A DNA stretch of 64,000 nt from Chloroflexota bacterium (lineage in GTDB: Bacteria; Chloroflexota; UBA11872), in assembly GCA_022821905.1 (NCBI GenBank), contig JAJECS010000013.1, positions 1 to 64,000 on the forward strand, in the 5' to 3' direction. Positions 25,121-36,433 of the stretch are shown here, piece after piece. Under the pieces are notes generated by a model. That model saw nothing but the letters and a program-made list of their open reading frames with translations. It ran no database searches and had not been told where the DNA came from. The first letter of the stretch is position 1, and each line of letters begins with the position of its first letter. Position numbers and translations under genes: made by a program.

Positions 25121-25762
25121 TTAGGGGGTCCGGCCTGTGCGACGACGCCGCGTGCTGGCGGTCATTTGGCCTGGATTCCGGCTTCCGCCGGAATGACGGA
25201 GGGGGCGGGAATGATGGACGGACAACCTCTCACCCTCAAGGGAAAAGGGTGTCGGAGACGCGGAGGTGACGGTGGGGTGGATTCCCGCCTCCGCAGGAAT
25301 GACGGACGGGACAGGCTCTGCGGGAGTGACGGGTGCCGGTCCCACGCTGCAAGCAGCGCGGGCCACCGGAATTGACCAATTCGGAGTAGGGGAAGCCCTA
25401 GTGGCTGCCCTAGTCGATCTCGGAGGGCGCCCACTAGGGGCGCCCCTACACGGATAGGCCAGATGTAAGGGCGTCTCTGGCGGCTGCCCGGCGTGCGGTT
25501 TCACATGGGGGGTGGATTCCCGCCTCCGCGGGAATGACGAACGGAACGGGCACGGTGTGGGACTACGCAACGGTCGTCTCATGCCGGCTCCGTAGGTTTA
25601 CCTGCTGATTGGGTCAGCCTACCGATTTACGATCCGCGTCGTGCGTGTCGATCGCAGGCATTGGCACGTCTTGGCCGTGTAGGGTGGGCGCCGCGCACAT
25701 CAACGAGCCGGACAGGCAGACCGCACCGACATTGACCACGAGCACGCGGGAGGAGCAGTGAG
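25121..25762. repeat. Gene-free region packed with hairpin repeats
   Basis: No convincing gene occurs in these 640 bases. Three copies of the family A hairpin occur: 25173-25200 (ggattccggcttccgccgg...), 25279-25305 and 25514-25540. One family B element sits at about 25424-25455, reading cactaggggcgcccctacac. A further tagt/ccctag mosaic lies just upstream of it. The downstream end (25740-25762) holds the GGAGGAG ribosome-binding site of the next gene. Confidence 0.8.
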
Positions 25763-26128
25763 ATGGCAAACAGCGTGGTGCATTGGGAGATCAACGCCAA
25801 GGACGGGCCGGCGATGCAGAAGTTCTACGGCGACCTCTTCGATTGGGAAATCACCGCCGACAACCCCATGGGCTACGGGGTGGTCAGCGCGCCCAGCGAG
25901 GGGCCGGGCATCGGCGGCGGAATCATGGGCATGGGGGACGTTGAGCCGCCGACCCGGGTGACGTTCTACGTGGGCGTGGACGACGTGACCGAGTACCTGG
26001 AGAAGGCCGCGAGCATGGGCGGCAGCGTGATCATGCCCGAAATGGAAGTGATGGAAGACGTGGTGATCGGGATCTTCGCCGACCCCGAGGGACATGTGAT
26101 CGGATTGGTCAAGAACGTGCCGATGTAG
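25763..26128 (+). CDS. VOC family protein
   Basis: The 121-residue protein has the bleomycin-resistance/glyoxalase-like fold: VVHWEINAKDGPAMQKFYGDLFDWEI, then VTFYVGVDDVTEYLEKAASMGGSVIMPEMEV and FADPEGHVIGLV. The KFYxxLFxWE pattern is typical of the subgroup annotated as VOC or extradiol-dioxygenase-like proteins of unknown substrate. GGAGGAG lies seven bases before the ATG. Confidence 0.88.
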   Translation: MANSVVHWEINAKDGPAMQKFYGDLFDWEITADNPMGYGVVSAPSEGPGIGGGIMGMGDVEPPTRVTFYVGVDDVTEYLEKAASMGGSVIMPEMEVMEDVVIGIFADPEGHVIGLVKNVPM

Positions 26129-26163
26129 CCAGCGACGCGAAACCAGCCTGCGCAGCGCCTCTG

Positions 26164-26586
26164 TCAGTGTCCGGCAAACGGATTCCGGATGGTGAGCTGT
26201 TCAACTTGCTGGCCGTGCTGCAAGTCCTCGCTGTAGAGGCGCGTGCACCCGGCCTCGAGCGCGGCCGCCACGATGAGGGCGTCGTAGAAGTTGAACCCGT
26301 ATCGGGCGTGAAGGCGCAGGCTGCGTTCGTACAACGAGCGCGTTGGGTTGACCTGCCAGAGCGGCGCGAGCACATCGTCGAGCAGCAAACGCGCGCGTTC
26401 CGGCGGCGCCCCCAACTTGCGGATAACTACGTTTAGCGTTTCCTGAACGACTTGGTAGCTGATGCAGCCGCTCCCGTTTTCCAGGCAGCGGCGCACGAGC
26501 CGCTCGGCGCGCCGGCGTTTGTCGGGGGCGGTTTCATCGAAGAGGTAAACGAAGACATTCGAATCGATGAAGGCTTCAACGCTCAT
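26164..26586 (-). CDS. vapC: PIN-domain toxin, VapC family
   Basis: The 140-residue ribonuclease-type protein has the four acidic positions of PIN domains: D in AFIDSNVFVYLFD, E in VVQETLNVV, D in NFYDALIVAAAL and D in LYSEDLQHG. VapC toxins cut tRNA or rRNA. The start overlaps the antitoxin gene by 11 bases, the usual coupled arrangement. Confidence 0.92.
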   Translation of the reverse strand: MSVEAFIDSNVFVYLFDETAPDKRRRAERLVRRCLENGSGCISYQVVQETLNVVIRKLGAPPERARLLLDDVLAPLWQVNPTRSLYERSLRLHARYGFNFYDALIVAAALEAGCTRLYSEDLQHGQQVEQLTIRNPFAGH

Positions 26587-26800
26587 TCATTTCGTCCCGC
26601 GTGAACCGACGGCCGCCGGTCGCGACTTCGCCGCGCAACAGGCGAATGGTTGCCATGGCCGCGTCGGCTTGCTGGACACGCCCGGCGTAGTCCTCCAGCC
26701 ACCGGCGAAACTCTGCGTTGAGAGTGGTTCGCTCGGCCGCGGCGCGCTGGCGCGCGGCTGCGATCAGCCCCTCATCGGCGCTAAGGGTGATGTTTTTCAT
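26576..26800 (-). CDS. Ribbon-helix-helix antitoxin of the VapC toxin
   Basis: The 74-residue protein begins MKNITLSADEGLIAAARQRAAAERTTLNAEFRRWL, a ribbon-helix-helix pattern with a helix rich in alanine and arginine. Its C-terminal half would bind the PIN toxin. It precedes and overlaps vapC. The leader has TATACT and two small inverted repeats, consistent with autorepression. Confidence 0.85.
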   Translation of the reverse strand: MKNITLSADEGLIAAARQRAAAERTTLNAEFRRWLEDYAGRVQQADAAMATIRLLRGEVATGGRRFTRDEMNER

Positions 26801-26818
26801 TGGTTTCTTCTTGGCGGG

Positions 26819-26856
26819 TCATACACGAGTATAGTGCACACGAAAATCGTGCTCCG
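26819..26856 (-). promoter_or_regulatory. Promoter/operator of the vapBC-like module
   Basis: Just upstream of the antitoxin start, the forward strand reads atac-acga-gtat and then cacga-aaa-tcgtg, two short inverted repeats. The complement of gtatag gives a TATACT-like -10 on the minus strand, but no good -35 is visible. Antitoxins of this type normally repress their own promoter by binding such repeats. Confidence 0.45.
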
Positions 26857-26885
26857 AGCGGGTCGCGCCTAGCACCGAGTCGGTC

Positions 26886-27215
26886 CTACTTGGGCGGCAG
26901 CGAGCGGGCGAACGACACGCCGAGCTCCAGCCAGCCGGCGAGGTCCGCGTCGTCCGCCGTGCCGGGCGGCGCCACCAGCACCCATCCGTTCATGGGACGC
27001 CCGCTCATATCGAAGATGCGGGCGTGAGGACGCGCCAGGGCCTCGTCGAACCGATCGGGGCCAGCGCGCACCATCAGCTCGTCGTTGGAGACCCCCACGG
27101 CCATGTTGCCGTCCAGCATGAAGGCGATGCCGCCGAACATGCGTCGCTCGCTCAGTCCGTTTTCGTCCGCGAGGGCCTCGCGCAGTCGCTGGGCCAGTCC
27201 TTCGTCGTAGGCCAT
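26886..27215 (-). CDS. TfoX N-terminal domain protein
   Basis: The 109-residue protein has LSERRMFGGIAFMLDGNMAVGVSNDELMVRAG, the core signature of the TfoX N-terminal domain, followed by RPMNGWVLVAPPGTADDADLAGWLELG. Stand-alone TfoX_N proteins are common outside naturally competent Gammaproteobacteria and their role is unclear. A link to comEC, about 25 kb away, is tempting but unsupported. Confidence 0.88.
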   Translation of the reverse strand: MAYDEGLAQRLREALADENGLSERRMFGGIAFMLDGNMAVGVSNDELMVRAGPDRFDEALARPHARIFDMSGRPMNGWVLVAPPGTADDADLAGWLELGVSFARSLPPK

Positions 27216-27329
27216 TCAGTTCCCGGTTCGATGGGTCGGTCGCTGCGTCATTCTGCACGCGTCGATCGCCAAGCGCGCTGGAGCACCGTGGTTGCTGGGC
27301 GCCAGAACGACCCAGGCAAGCGTGCTCCG

Positions 27330-27400
27330 GCCCCTCACCCCGACCCTCACCCCGTGGGAGAGGGAGCCGGACCCGACCCGCTGTCCGTGGGGGAGATAGC
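27330..27400. repeat. Degenerate family C repeat
   Basis: The stretch cccctcaccccgaccctcac followed by gtgggagagggagccggac matches the left arm and the gggagaggg-accgga right arm of the elements at 41649 and 43936. The central palindrome is largely lost here. Confidence 0.55.
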
Positions 27401-27503
27401 CGGACGACGCCTCAGGCGACCCCGAGGCTGGGCGGGTGGGGCGGGCGCATTGGGTGGTGCGATACTTCACCGGCTGAACGCATCGCTTGCCGGGAGATTT
27501 CCG

Positions 27504-27803
27504 ATGGCCACATTCATCGCTCTGCTTACCTTGCCCAACGAATCCGCCGAGGAGGGCTCCCTCGCCCACAAACTGGAAGAAGGAGCGCCCGAGACGCGCA
27601 AGGTCCTGGAGGCGCACGGCGGGAAGCTGATCTCCATCTACCTGACGATGGGGCAGTTCGACGGCGTGGCGGTCATGGAGTTTCCGAACACCGTGGCCTG
27701 CGCGCAGGCGATGATGGCGTTCCGGGAGCGCTTCGGCGGCGGCACGCAGACGATGGAGGCGTTCCCCGAAGGTCAGTGGGCGGAGCTTGCCGCCGGGATC
27801 TGA
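27504..27803 (+). CDS. GYD-domain protein
   Basis: The start at 27504 has GGGAG about seven bases upstream and gives 99 residues: MATFIALLTLPNESAEEGSL, then GGKLISIYLTMGQFDGVAVMEFPN. This is a short alpha/beta dimeric-barrel GYD protein, in which the usual GxYD reads GQFDGV. Its role is unknown. A longer upstream open frame is non-coding in composition. Confidence 0.85.
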   Translation: MATFIALLTLPNESAEEGSLAHKLEEGAPETRKVLEAHGGKLISIYLTMGQFDGVAVMEFPNTVACAQAMMAFRERFGGGTQTMEAFPEGQWAELAAGI

Positions 27804-27907
27804 GTCCGACGGCCTTGTGAGTTCACCGGTTCGCGGCGGACGGTCCGCTGGTAGTCACGCGAGCGGTGGATGCGCGCGCCTGATTCCTGCACGGGTAAGC
27901 GGTGACT

Positions 27908-28012
27908 GGATTCCCGCCCCGTATCGAGTACGGGGCAGGCTCTTCGCGGGAATGACGGAGGGGTTACGCACAGGTCTCACTTCGCGGGGACAGGCTCCTC
28001 GGGAATGACGGA
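27908..28012. repeat. Expanded and partial family A repeats
   Basis: At 27908-27958 the family A arms ggattcccgcc and gcgggaatgacgg are separated by an extra palindromic insert, cccgtatcgagtacgggg, plus caggctctt. A second, damaged copy follows at 27981-28012 with caggctcctcgggaatgacg. The shared caggctc block suggests the two have recombined. Confidence 0.7.
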
Positions 28013-28071
28013 CTCGATGCGATCCGCCTGCTGATTGCGCATGGCGCGGCGCGCGGGCCTATCATGCGGCC

Positions 28072-29259
28072 ATGCGCGGAGAGTCGGCAGCGACCGAACA
28101 GGACGCGATCGAGCTTCTGACGGACTTGGTCGGCACGCCGAGCGTGTCGCCCGAGATTCCCGGAGGCACCGGCGAGGCGGCCGTGGCGGCCAAGGTCGCG
28201 GCCTATGCCGAAGCCTGCGGCGCGGACGTGATCTTCCAGGAGGCACTGCCGGGCCGCGCCAATGTGGTGGGCACGCTGGAAGGCGACGCCGGCGGGCCAG
28301 TCCTGATGCTGGAAGCGCACATGGACACGGTGGCCCTGGGCGCCATGACGCGCGGGCACGAGCCGTGGCTGGACGATGCGGGCCTGCTGCATGGCCGCGG
28401 GTCCTGCGACACCAAGGGCTCGCTGGCGGCCATGATGCTCACGCTGCGCCGCGCATCGCGTGAATCGGTGCGGCCCTGCACGCTGGTGCTCGCGGCAACC
28501 GTGGACGAAGAGACGGGCAGCACCGGGGCCGACACGCTGGCCGCCTCAAGCGTCACCGCGGACGGCGCGATCGTGGGCGAACCGACGAGCCTGGAGATCG
28601 TGCGCGCGCATCGCGGCGGGCGCTTCTGGCAGATCACCACGTCCGGCAAATCGGCGCACAGCTCGCGTCCGGACCTGGGCGTCAATGCGATCTACCACAT
28701 GTCCGACGTGATCCAGGTGCTGCGCGAGGAGTTCACGCGGCGTCTGGCCGGGCGCTGGCACCCGCTGTGCGGGGACTCCACGTTTTCCGCGGGCACAATT
28801 CGCGCAGGCACCTCGTTCAACGTGGTGCCGGACCGCTGCAAGCTGGTCTTCGACCGGCGCTTTCTGCCGGATGAACGGCTCGAGGACGTGGACGCCGAGC
28901 TGGCCGAGGTGCTGGACATCGCGCGGCGGCGGTTCCCCGGTCTGCAGGTGCAGGCCGAACCCGAGGTTGTCGCCGGCTCGCTAGACACGCCCGAGGACGC
29001 CGGCGTGGTGCAGGCGCTCACGGCGGCGTGCGAGGCCGTGACCGGGCGCGCAGTCATTGCCGGGGCGCCCTACGGCTCGGACGCGGCGTCCCTGGCGGCC
29101 GTCGGGATTCCCAGCGTGCTGTGCGGGCCGGGCGACATCGCCGTGGCGCACAGCGAGGACGAGTGGGTGCCGATCGCCGAGGTCGTGCAGGCGTCCGAGG
29201 TGTACTACAGCACCTGGCGTCATTTCGCCGACATCGAGGCGAACGGACCCACGAGCTAA
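28072..29259 (+). CDS. M20 family zinc peptidase/deacylase, ArgE/DapE-like
   Basis: The 395-residue protein has the M20 metal and catalytic residues: LEAHMDTVALG, LLHGRGSCDTKGSLAAMM, TVDEETGSTGAD and VAHSEDEWVP. GKSAHSSRPDLGVNAI marks the dimerisation/lid domain. Such enzymes remove acyl groups from amino acids or diaminopimelate, or cut dipeptides. The specific substrate is not readable. It is followed by an M29 aminopeptidase 86 bases downstream, so the two may jointly feed on peptides. Confidence 0.92.
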   Translation: MRGESAATEQDAIELLTDLVGTPSVSPEIPGGTGEAAVAAKVAAYAEACGADVIFQEALPGRANVVGTLEGDAGGPVLMLEAHMDTVALGAMTRGHEPWLDDAGLLHGRGSCDTKGSLAAMMLTLRRASRESVRPCTLVLAATVDEETGSTGADTLAASSVTADGAIVGEPTSLEIVRAHRGGRFWQITTSGKSAHSSRPDLGVNAIYHMSDVIQVLREEFTRRLAGRWHPLCGDSTFSAGTIRAGTSFNVVPDRCKLVFDRRFLPDERLEDVDAELAEVLDIARRRFPGLQVQAEPEVVAGSLDTPEDAGVVQALTAACEAVTGRAVIAGAPYGSDAASLAAVGIPSVLCGPGDIAVAHSEDEWVPIAEVVQASEVYYSTWRHFADIEANGPTS

Positions 29260-29345
29260 GCGGCCCTTCGTCCGCAGAAATCACGGTGCTGGGGCGACCA
29301 AGGCCGGTGCTAGTCTGAACCATTCCGCGCCCCGCCCGAGGCGAC

Positions 29346-30416
29346 ATGCTCAACGACCCCCGAATCGACCGTCTGGCCGAGATCCTGGTGCACCACTCGA
29401 CCAAGCTGCAGGCCGGCGAGCTGGTGGCGATCATGGGGCCGGCCGAGGCCAAGCCGCTGATGCTGTCCTGCTTTCGCCTGGCGCTCGAGGCGGGCGCCCA
29501 TCCCCGCATGAGCGTGACGTTCGAGGAGACCGAGGGCCTCTTTCTGCGCCATGCCTCCGACGAGCAGCTGAGCCACCTGGACCCGGTGCGCAAGTTCGAA
29601 GCCGACACCATCGACGCCGCCATCCGAATCCGGGCCGCCAGCAACACGCGGGCGCTCACCAGCAGCGACACGAGCAAGATCGGCAAGGTGATGACCGCGT
29701 CGCGTCCGGTGATGAACCAGATCATCGAGAACGTGCGCTGGGTGCTCTGCGACTACCCCACCAACGCCTTCGCGCAAGAAGCGGAGATGGCGCTGGACGA
29801 GTACGCCGACTTTCTCTTTGGCGCCACCAACATCGACTGGACGGCGATGGAAGCCGATCTGACCCGGATCAAGGGGCGACTGGAAGCCGGGAGTGAAATT
29901 CGCATCGAGGCACCCGAGACGGACCTGACGCTGCGCGTCGAGGGGCGAATCTGGGAGCCGGCGGCCGGCTCGCACAACATGCCGGACGGCGAGATTTTCA
30001 CGGCGCCGATCGAGGATGCCACCGAGGGGCGCATTCGCTACGAGTTTCCCGCCATCTACCAGGGACGCGAGGTGCAGGGCATCCGTCTCGAGTTTGCCGG
30101 CGGCAAGATCGTGGCGGCCACGGCGGACAAGGGCGAGGAGTTTCTGACGGACATTCTCGACACGGACCCCGGCGCGCGCCGGCTGGGTGAAATCGGCATT
30201 GGCACCAACTTCGGCATCCAGCGCCACACCAAGAACATCCTGTTCGACGAGAAGATGGGCGGCACGGTGCACCTGGCCATCGGCCGGGCCTATGAGTTCA
30301 CGGGCGGGCGCAATGAGTCCGCCGTGCACTGGGACATGATCAAGGACCTGCGGCAGGACGGCAGGCTTTATCTCGACGGCGAGCTGATCCAGCAGGATGG
30401 CCGGTTCTTGATCTAG
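29346..30416 (+). CDS. M29 family aminopeptidase (AmpS/AmpT-like)
   Basis: The 356-residue protein starts LNDPRIDRLAEILVHHSTKLQAGELVAI. Later motifs NMPDGEIFTAPIEDATEGRI, GEIGIGTNFGI, NILFDEKMGGTVHLAIGRAY and ESAVHWDMIKDL contain the glutamates, histidine and aspartate that bind two metals in thermophilic aminopeptidases. Slightly shorter than typical (about 370-410). GAGG lies four bases before the ATG. Confidence 0.95.
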   Translation: MLNDPRIDRLAEILVHHSTKLQAGELVAIMGPAEAKPLMLSCFRLALEAGAHPRMSVTFEETEGLFLRHASDEQLSHLDPVRKFEADTIDAAIRIRAASNTRALTSSDTSKIGKVMTASRPVMNQIIENVRWVLCDYPTNAFAQEAEMALDEYADFLFGATNIDWTAMEADLTRIKGRLEAGSEIRIEAPETDLTLRVEGRIWEPAAGSHNMPDGEIFTAPIEDATEGRIRYEFPAIYQGREVQGIRLEFAGGKIVAATADKGEEFLTDILDTDPGARRLGEIGIGTNFGIQRHTKNILFDEKMGGTVHLAIGRAYEFTGGRNESAVHWDMIKDLRQDGRLYLDGELIQQDGRFLI

Positions 30417-32756
<2,340 letters not shown>

Positions 32757-32779
32757 GCGGAGGTTGCGCTCTGCATCTC

Positions 32780-33781
32780 GTGGCTCCCCGAATCGCGCTC
32801 GATGCGATGGGCGGCGACTACGCCCCGGCGGAGACCGTGCGCGGCGCCCTTGTCGCACAGCGCGAGGCCGGCGTCACGCCACTCCTGGTCGGCGACGAAG
32901 CCGCGCTCCGCGCGCAGCTGGACGCCGAGGGTGTCGAGGCGGCGCCCTGGCAGATCGTGCACGTCCCCGAGGCCGTGGCCATGGACGAGCACGCCGTAGA
33001 AGCGGTGCGCTCGCGGCGGCCGACGTCGATTCGAAAATCGGCCGAGATGCTGGGCGCGGACGAGGTCGATGCGGTGGTCACCATGGGCCACACCGGGGCG
33101 GCCGTGGCTGCCGGCGTTCTGATCGTAGGGCGCCTGCCCGACGTCGAGCGCCCGGGACTGGGCGTGCTGCTGCCGGCACACGATCCGCGCCCGCTCCTGA
33201 TTGACGTTGGCGCCAACGCCGAGGCGCGCGCCCGGCACCTGGTGCAGTTCGCCGTGATGGGTCGCGTCTACCAGGAGCGCCTCCAAGGCCTCGAAAGTCC
33301 CCGCGTCGGGCTGCTGAGCATCGGCGAGGAGGAGTCCAAGGGGAATTCGCTGGTGCACGAGGCGGCCGCCATGCTCGCGTCGGGCGGCGTCAACTACGTC
33401 GGGCACGTCGACCCGGCCCACATCTTTCACAATGAGGCCGACGTGATCGTGTGCGACGGGTTCACCGGCAACGTGGTGATCAAGACGGCGGAAGCCACGG
33501 CGGAGTATGCGTTCGGCGAGCTGCGAGCCGAGGTGGTCAAGCGCCCGCTGGCGAAGCTGGCGGCGCTGGGTCTGCGGCCCGCGTTCCGCGCGCTGCGGCG
33601 GCGGATCGACTATGCGGAGATCGGCGCGACACCGCTGCTGGGCCTCAAGGGCCTGCTGCTGATCGGCCACGGCCGATCCAAGGCTCCGGCCGTGACGAAC
33701 GCGCTGCTGGCAGCCGACCGCGCGGTGCGCGCGAAACTGGTGCCGACCATCGCCTCCGGACTGGAATCGGCGACAGCCTAG
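32780..33781 (+). CDS. plsX: Phosphate acyltransferase PlsX
   Basis: PlsX makes acyl-phosphate from acyl-ACP for phospholipid synthesis. The start region IALDAMGGDYAPAETVRGAL is diagnostic. MGHTGAAVAAGVLIVGRLP, LLSIGEEESKGNSLVHEA and VIVCDGFTGNVVIKTAEA follow. GTG 32780 gives 333 residues, the usual size, but lies 16 bases after GGAGG. A CTG at 32771 in the same frame is seven bases after GGAGG and may be the real start. The gene directly follows gyrB and is probably co-transcribed; the usual partners rpmF and fabH are absent. Confidence 0.96.
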   Translation: MAPRIALDAMGGDYAPAETVRGALVAQREAGVTPLLVGDEAALRAQLDAEGVEAAPWQIVHVPEAVAMDEHAVEAVRSRRPTSIRKSAEMLGADEVDAVVTMGHTGAAVAAGVLIVGRLPDVERPGLGVLLPAHDPRPLLIDVGANAEARARHLVQFAVMGRVYQERLQGLESPRVGLLSIGEEESKGNSLVHEAAAMLASGGVNYVGHVDPAHIFHNEADVIVCDGFTGNVVIKTAEATAEYAFGELRAEVVKRPLAKLAALGLRPAFRALRRRIDYAEIGATPLLGLKGLLLIGHGRSKAPAVTNALLAADRAVRAKLVPTIASGLESATA

Positions 33782-34317
33782 CGGCACTTGACGACCATTC
33801 GCTGAGGGTGTCGGTCGTGCGTGCGTCACGACCGGACGCGGCTGAGCCTTCGCGCCTCGCGATGCGCCGGTTTGCCACCCTCGCGGATGCAGCGTGGCGG
33901 CGGTGCCCCAGCGAGCTTGATCGGCCTGGGCGGACCGGCGTGATCGACGCGCTTCCCGCTAAACAGAGACGCCGATTCGGTGAGCGGACCGCATCGACCG
34001 GGACGGGGTGCCGACGCGACCTTTCTGTGTTGCCGTGACGTGACCTTCACATTGACGACGACGTCCCAATCCTCTCGGAAAGCACGAGGACTACGACGGA
34101 TTTGCAGGCGCTCTCGTGGGCCGGAAGTTTGCGCGGGATGCGCCGGAATCACGCGACACGCCGACGTGACGACGTGAACATCAATTCACTCGAGGCGGCC
34201 GAGGGTTCTGCTACTCTTCGCGTAGCATCGCGCAGCGTCATGGGGCGCCGGGAGGCGCCGATGCTCGGTAACGCCTGCGGCTGACTCTAGCCGCTGATCG
34301 AGCAGGAGCATGGCAGC
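33782..34317. other. Gene-free region with repeat and leader hairpins
   Basis: No convincing coding frame is seen. A 45-base element at 33802-33846 contains the inverted repeat ggtcgtg...cacgacc; a related copy lies at 35251-35294. Close to the next gene are three short hairpins: gctac/gtagc (about 34209-34227), ggcgcc-ggga-ggcgcc (34243-34259) and gcggct/agccgc (34276-34294). They could form a structured leader, but no known riboswitch core was recognised. Confidence 0.5.
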
Positions 34318-34944
34318 ATGCGACGACGGATTCTCGCGCCCGTTCTGGCTTTGGTATTGGCCCTCACGACCGGGGGCGTGGTGTTCGCCGTCAACTACTT
34401 CGGCGAAGACTTCTGCCGGGACACCAAGGCGTGGCCCGGCGGCTCCTACCTGGGCCAGATGCACCCCTTCCACGTCGATACCTATACGGCCCACGCCGGC
34501 GTCACCGGCCAAGACCCGTGTAACCTCTGGGCGCTCGACCAGCGCTATTCCGCCGTCCGCGGGCTGCGGGAGCTTGGCTATACCGTCTTCGGACCCGGCG
34601 AGTTCGCTTGGCCGGAGTCCCCGCCGCTGATCAGCGTCGCCCCCGACGACCTCGTCTACCGAGAAATCTCCGGCTACGGCGCGAGCAGCGGCACCCTGCA
34701 CCTGCTGCGCGGGGTCCATACCATCAACTCGGAGTTTGGCGGGTGGCAAGCGGGTCCCATCCAGATTGTCATGCACCGGCCGGACGGCACGGCAGTGGTC
34801 GTGCATGACGGACCGAGGCATTACAGCGGCGCGTTGCGCATCGAGGTCGAGCGCGCCGGCAGCCACCATTTCAGCGTCCAGACCGAAGGACCGTGGCGCA
34901 TGTGGACCGGCAAGCGGCCGGAGATCATCGAAGTCCCCGCCTAA
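34318..34944 (+). CDS. Exported protein of unknown function
   Basis: The 208-residue protein begins with a signal peptide or anchor (RRRILAPVLALVLALTTGGVVFA). The mature part has an even beta-rich look, with two cysteines (DFCRDTKAW and QDPCNLWAL) that could form a disulfide outside the membrane. The C-terminal half (GPIQIVMHRPDGTAVVVHDG...GSHHFSVQTEGPWRMW) resembles a jelly-roll or carbohydrate-binding strand pattern, a guess only. AGGAG lies about nine bases before the ATG. It is flanked by copies of a 45-base repeat. Confidence 0.65.
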   Translation: MRRRILAPVLALVLALTTGGVVFAVNYFGEDFCRDTKAWPGGSYLGQMHPFHVDTYTAHAGVTGQDPCNLWALDQRYSAVRGLRELGYTVFGPGEFAWPESPPLISVAPDDLVYREISGYGASSGTLHLLRGVHTINSEFGGWQAGPIQIVMHRPDGTAVVVHDGPRHYSGALRIEVERAGSHHFSVQTEGPWRMWTGKRPEIIEVPA

Positions 34945-35452
34945 GTCGACGTCGGGGTCGAGATCGAAGTGCCGGCCGAACTGACGGTGGAATCTTGTAG
35001 CGCCTTCTTCAACAGCTTGTAACACCTAGTCAGACTCGCGCTGGGCCGGCCCCGCACGCCTGCTCGTCGCGGCTTCCGTGAGGGTGGTTTCGGCAGCTTC
35101 CAAAATGGGGCAACCAGCACCGCGAAGGGGCCCAAACGCGCCGTCGCGACAGGCAACTGAGCGGACGGAGACACGCAAATCATCCGGTCTCCGTAGGCGA
35201 ATTCCGCATTCCACGGCAAAGGGCCGGCAGGCGCGCTCGCCGGCCGTCCACCGAGGGCGTCGGACGTTCGTGCGTCACGACCGGAGACGGCTGAATTGCC
35301 GCGCAGCTTGATGTGTGGCCTTGCCCACGGCAGCGGCGTCGACCGCATGCCACGATGAGGAGATCCATGAGCAGGATGGCCAGTCACGTTTACGCGGACT
35401 GGCGGAACCAATCGTCGTGAGGCCGCCGTTAAACTCGCGTGCAATCAGACCC
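34945..35452. other. Gene-free region containing a repeat
   Basis: These 508 bases carry a second 45-base element (35251-35294, including cgtgcgtcacgaccgg) in the same orientation as the copy at 33802. A long open frame on the minus strand exists here, but its arginine/serine/proline-rich product looks like a by-product of high GC and of the repeat, so it is not annotated. No promoter could be assigned with confidence to the hydrolase that follows. Confidence 0.5.
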
Positions 35453-36433
35453 ATGAAGCGCTCGGGAAACGACCGAATGCGGAAATTCCGACTATCGCGA
35501 CGCCGTCTGCTACAGGGGGGCGGCGCGGCCCTGGCGGCCGGCGCCACACAGGCATGCGACGCGTGGTCGGTGGTGGGCAATGCCGACGACCGCTATCCCG
35601 GTGGGTCGCCGTTCGCCATCGAGGCGCTGCGGGCACGGGACTATCGCGCCGGCGACATTCGCTTGCACCGCACGCTCAACCAGCGCACCAGCTATGCGAC
35701 GTACGCCATGACGTACCGCTCGGACGGGCTGCTGGTCACAGGCGTGGCGACGATTCCCAAATCGGCCGGACCGCACCCGGTCGTGGTGCTCAATCATGGT
35801 TTCACGCTGCCGGTGCAGTACGAAAGCGGGGATGGCACGCGCGCCTTGGCCGCCGAGCTGTCTCCGCGAGGCTTCATCACGCTCGCCAGCGACTATCGGG
35901 GGCTTGGCGGTTCCGAGGACGACTCGCGGCTGAACACCGGCGCACGGCTCGACTTCGCGATCGACGTGCTCAATCTCGTCGCCTCGATCCCCTCGCTGCC
36001 GGACGCCCAACACGAGCGAGTGGGCATGTGGGGCCATAGCCTGGGATGCGACCTGGCCCTGCGCGCCGCCGAGGTTGACGCGCGGGTGAAACCCGTGGGC
36101 ATGTGGGCGCCGCTGAGCGCCTGGGCCGAGGACCTCGTGGACTACTACCGGCTACCGACGCTGTCGTCTTCGGAGAACCTCCGCTATCACCTGTCGCCGG
36201 GAAACTTCCTGAAGTACCTCGCTGGGCCGGTGGCCATTCATCAAGGCTCGGCCGATCTCGCGGTCAAGCCGAACTGGGCGTCGCGACTTCACGCCGCCCT
36301 CGAAGAGGCGGGCGTGGAAAGCGAACTGACGATTCATCCCGGCGTGGGGCACTACCTGACCCGGAACGCGCGCTTGGCAGTCACCGCAACGGCGGACTTC
36401 TTCGAGCGCGAGTTCATGGGGCGCGGCGCATGA
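35453..36433 (+). CDS. Tat-exported alpha/beta hydrolase
   Basis: From ATG 35453 the product has 326 residues. A twin-arginine signal, RLSRRRLLQGGGAALAAGATQAC, sits at the N-terminus; the final ATQAC is a poor lipobox, so release is more likely than lipid anchoring. The hydrolase core shows VVVLNHGFTLP, the nucleophile elbow MWGHSLGCDLAL, the acid in HQGSADLAVKP and the histidine in GVGHYLTRN. It is probably a periplasmic or extracytoplasmic esterase or peptidase. The stop overlaps the start of the adenosyltransferase gene (ATGA), an odd functional partner. Confidence 0.85.
   Translation: MKRSGNDRMRKFRLSRRRLLQGGGAALAAGATQACDAWSVVGNADDRYPGGSPFAIEALRARDYRAGDIRLHRTLNQRTSYATYAMTYRSDGLLVTGVATIPKSAGPHPVVVLNHGFTLPVQYESGDGTRALAAELSPRGFITLASDYRGLGGSEDDSRLNTGARLDFAIDVLNLVASIPSLPDAQHERVGMWGHSLGCDLALRAAEVDARVKPVGMWAPLSAWAEDLVDYYRLPTLSSSENLRYHLSPGNFLKYLAGPVAIHQGSADLAVKPNWASRLHAALEEAGVESELTIHPGVGHYLTRNARLAVTATADFFEREFMGRGA

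Noticed and set aside
25121-25760. CRISPR array
   Set aside because: The repeats are hairpins of unequal spacing (tens to hundreds of bases) with variable orientation and no cas genes; they fit dispersed REP-like elements.
34941-35444. 167-codon open frame on the minus strand
   Set aside because: Runs through a repeat and non-coding DNA, has a biased composition and no ribosome-binding site. Most likely a by-product of the repeat.
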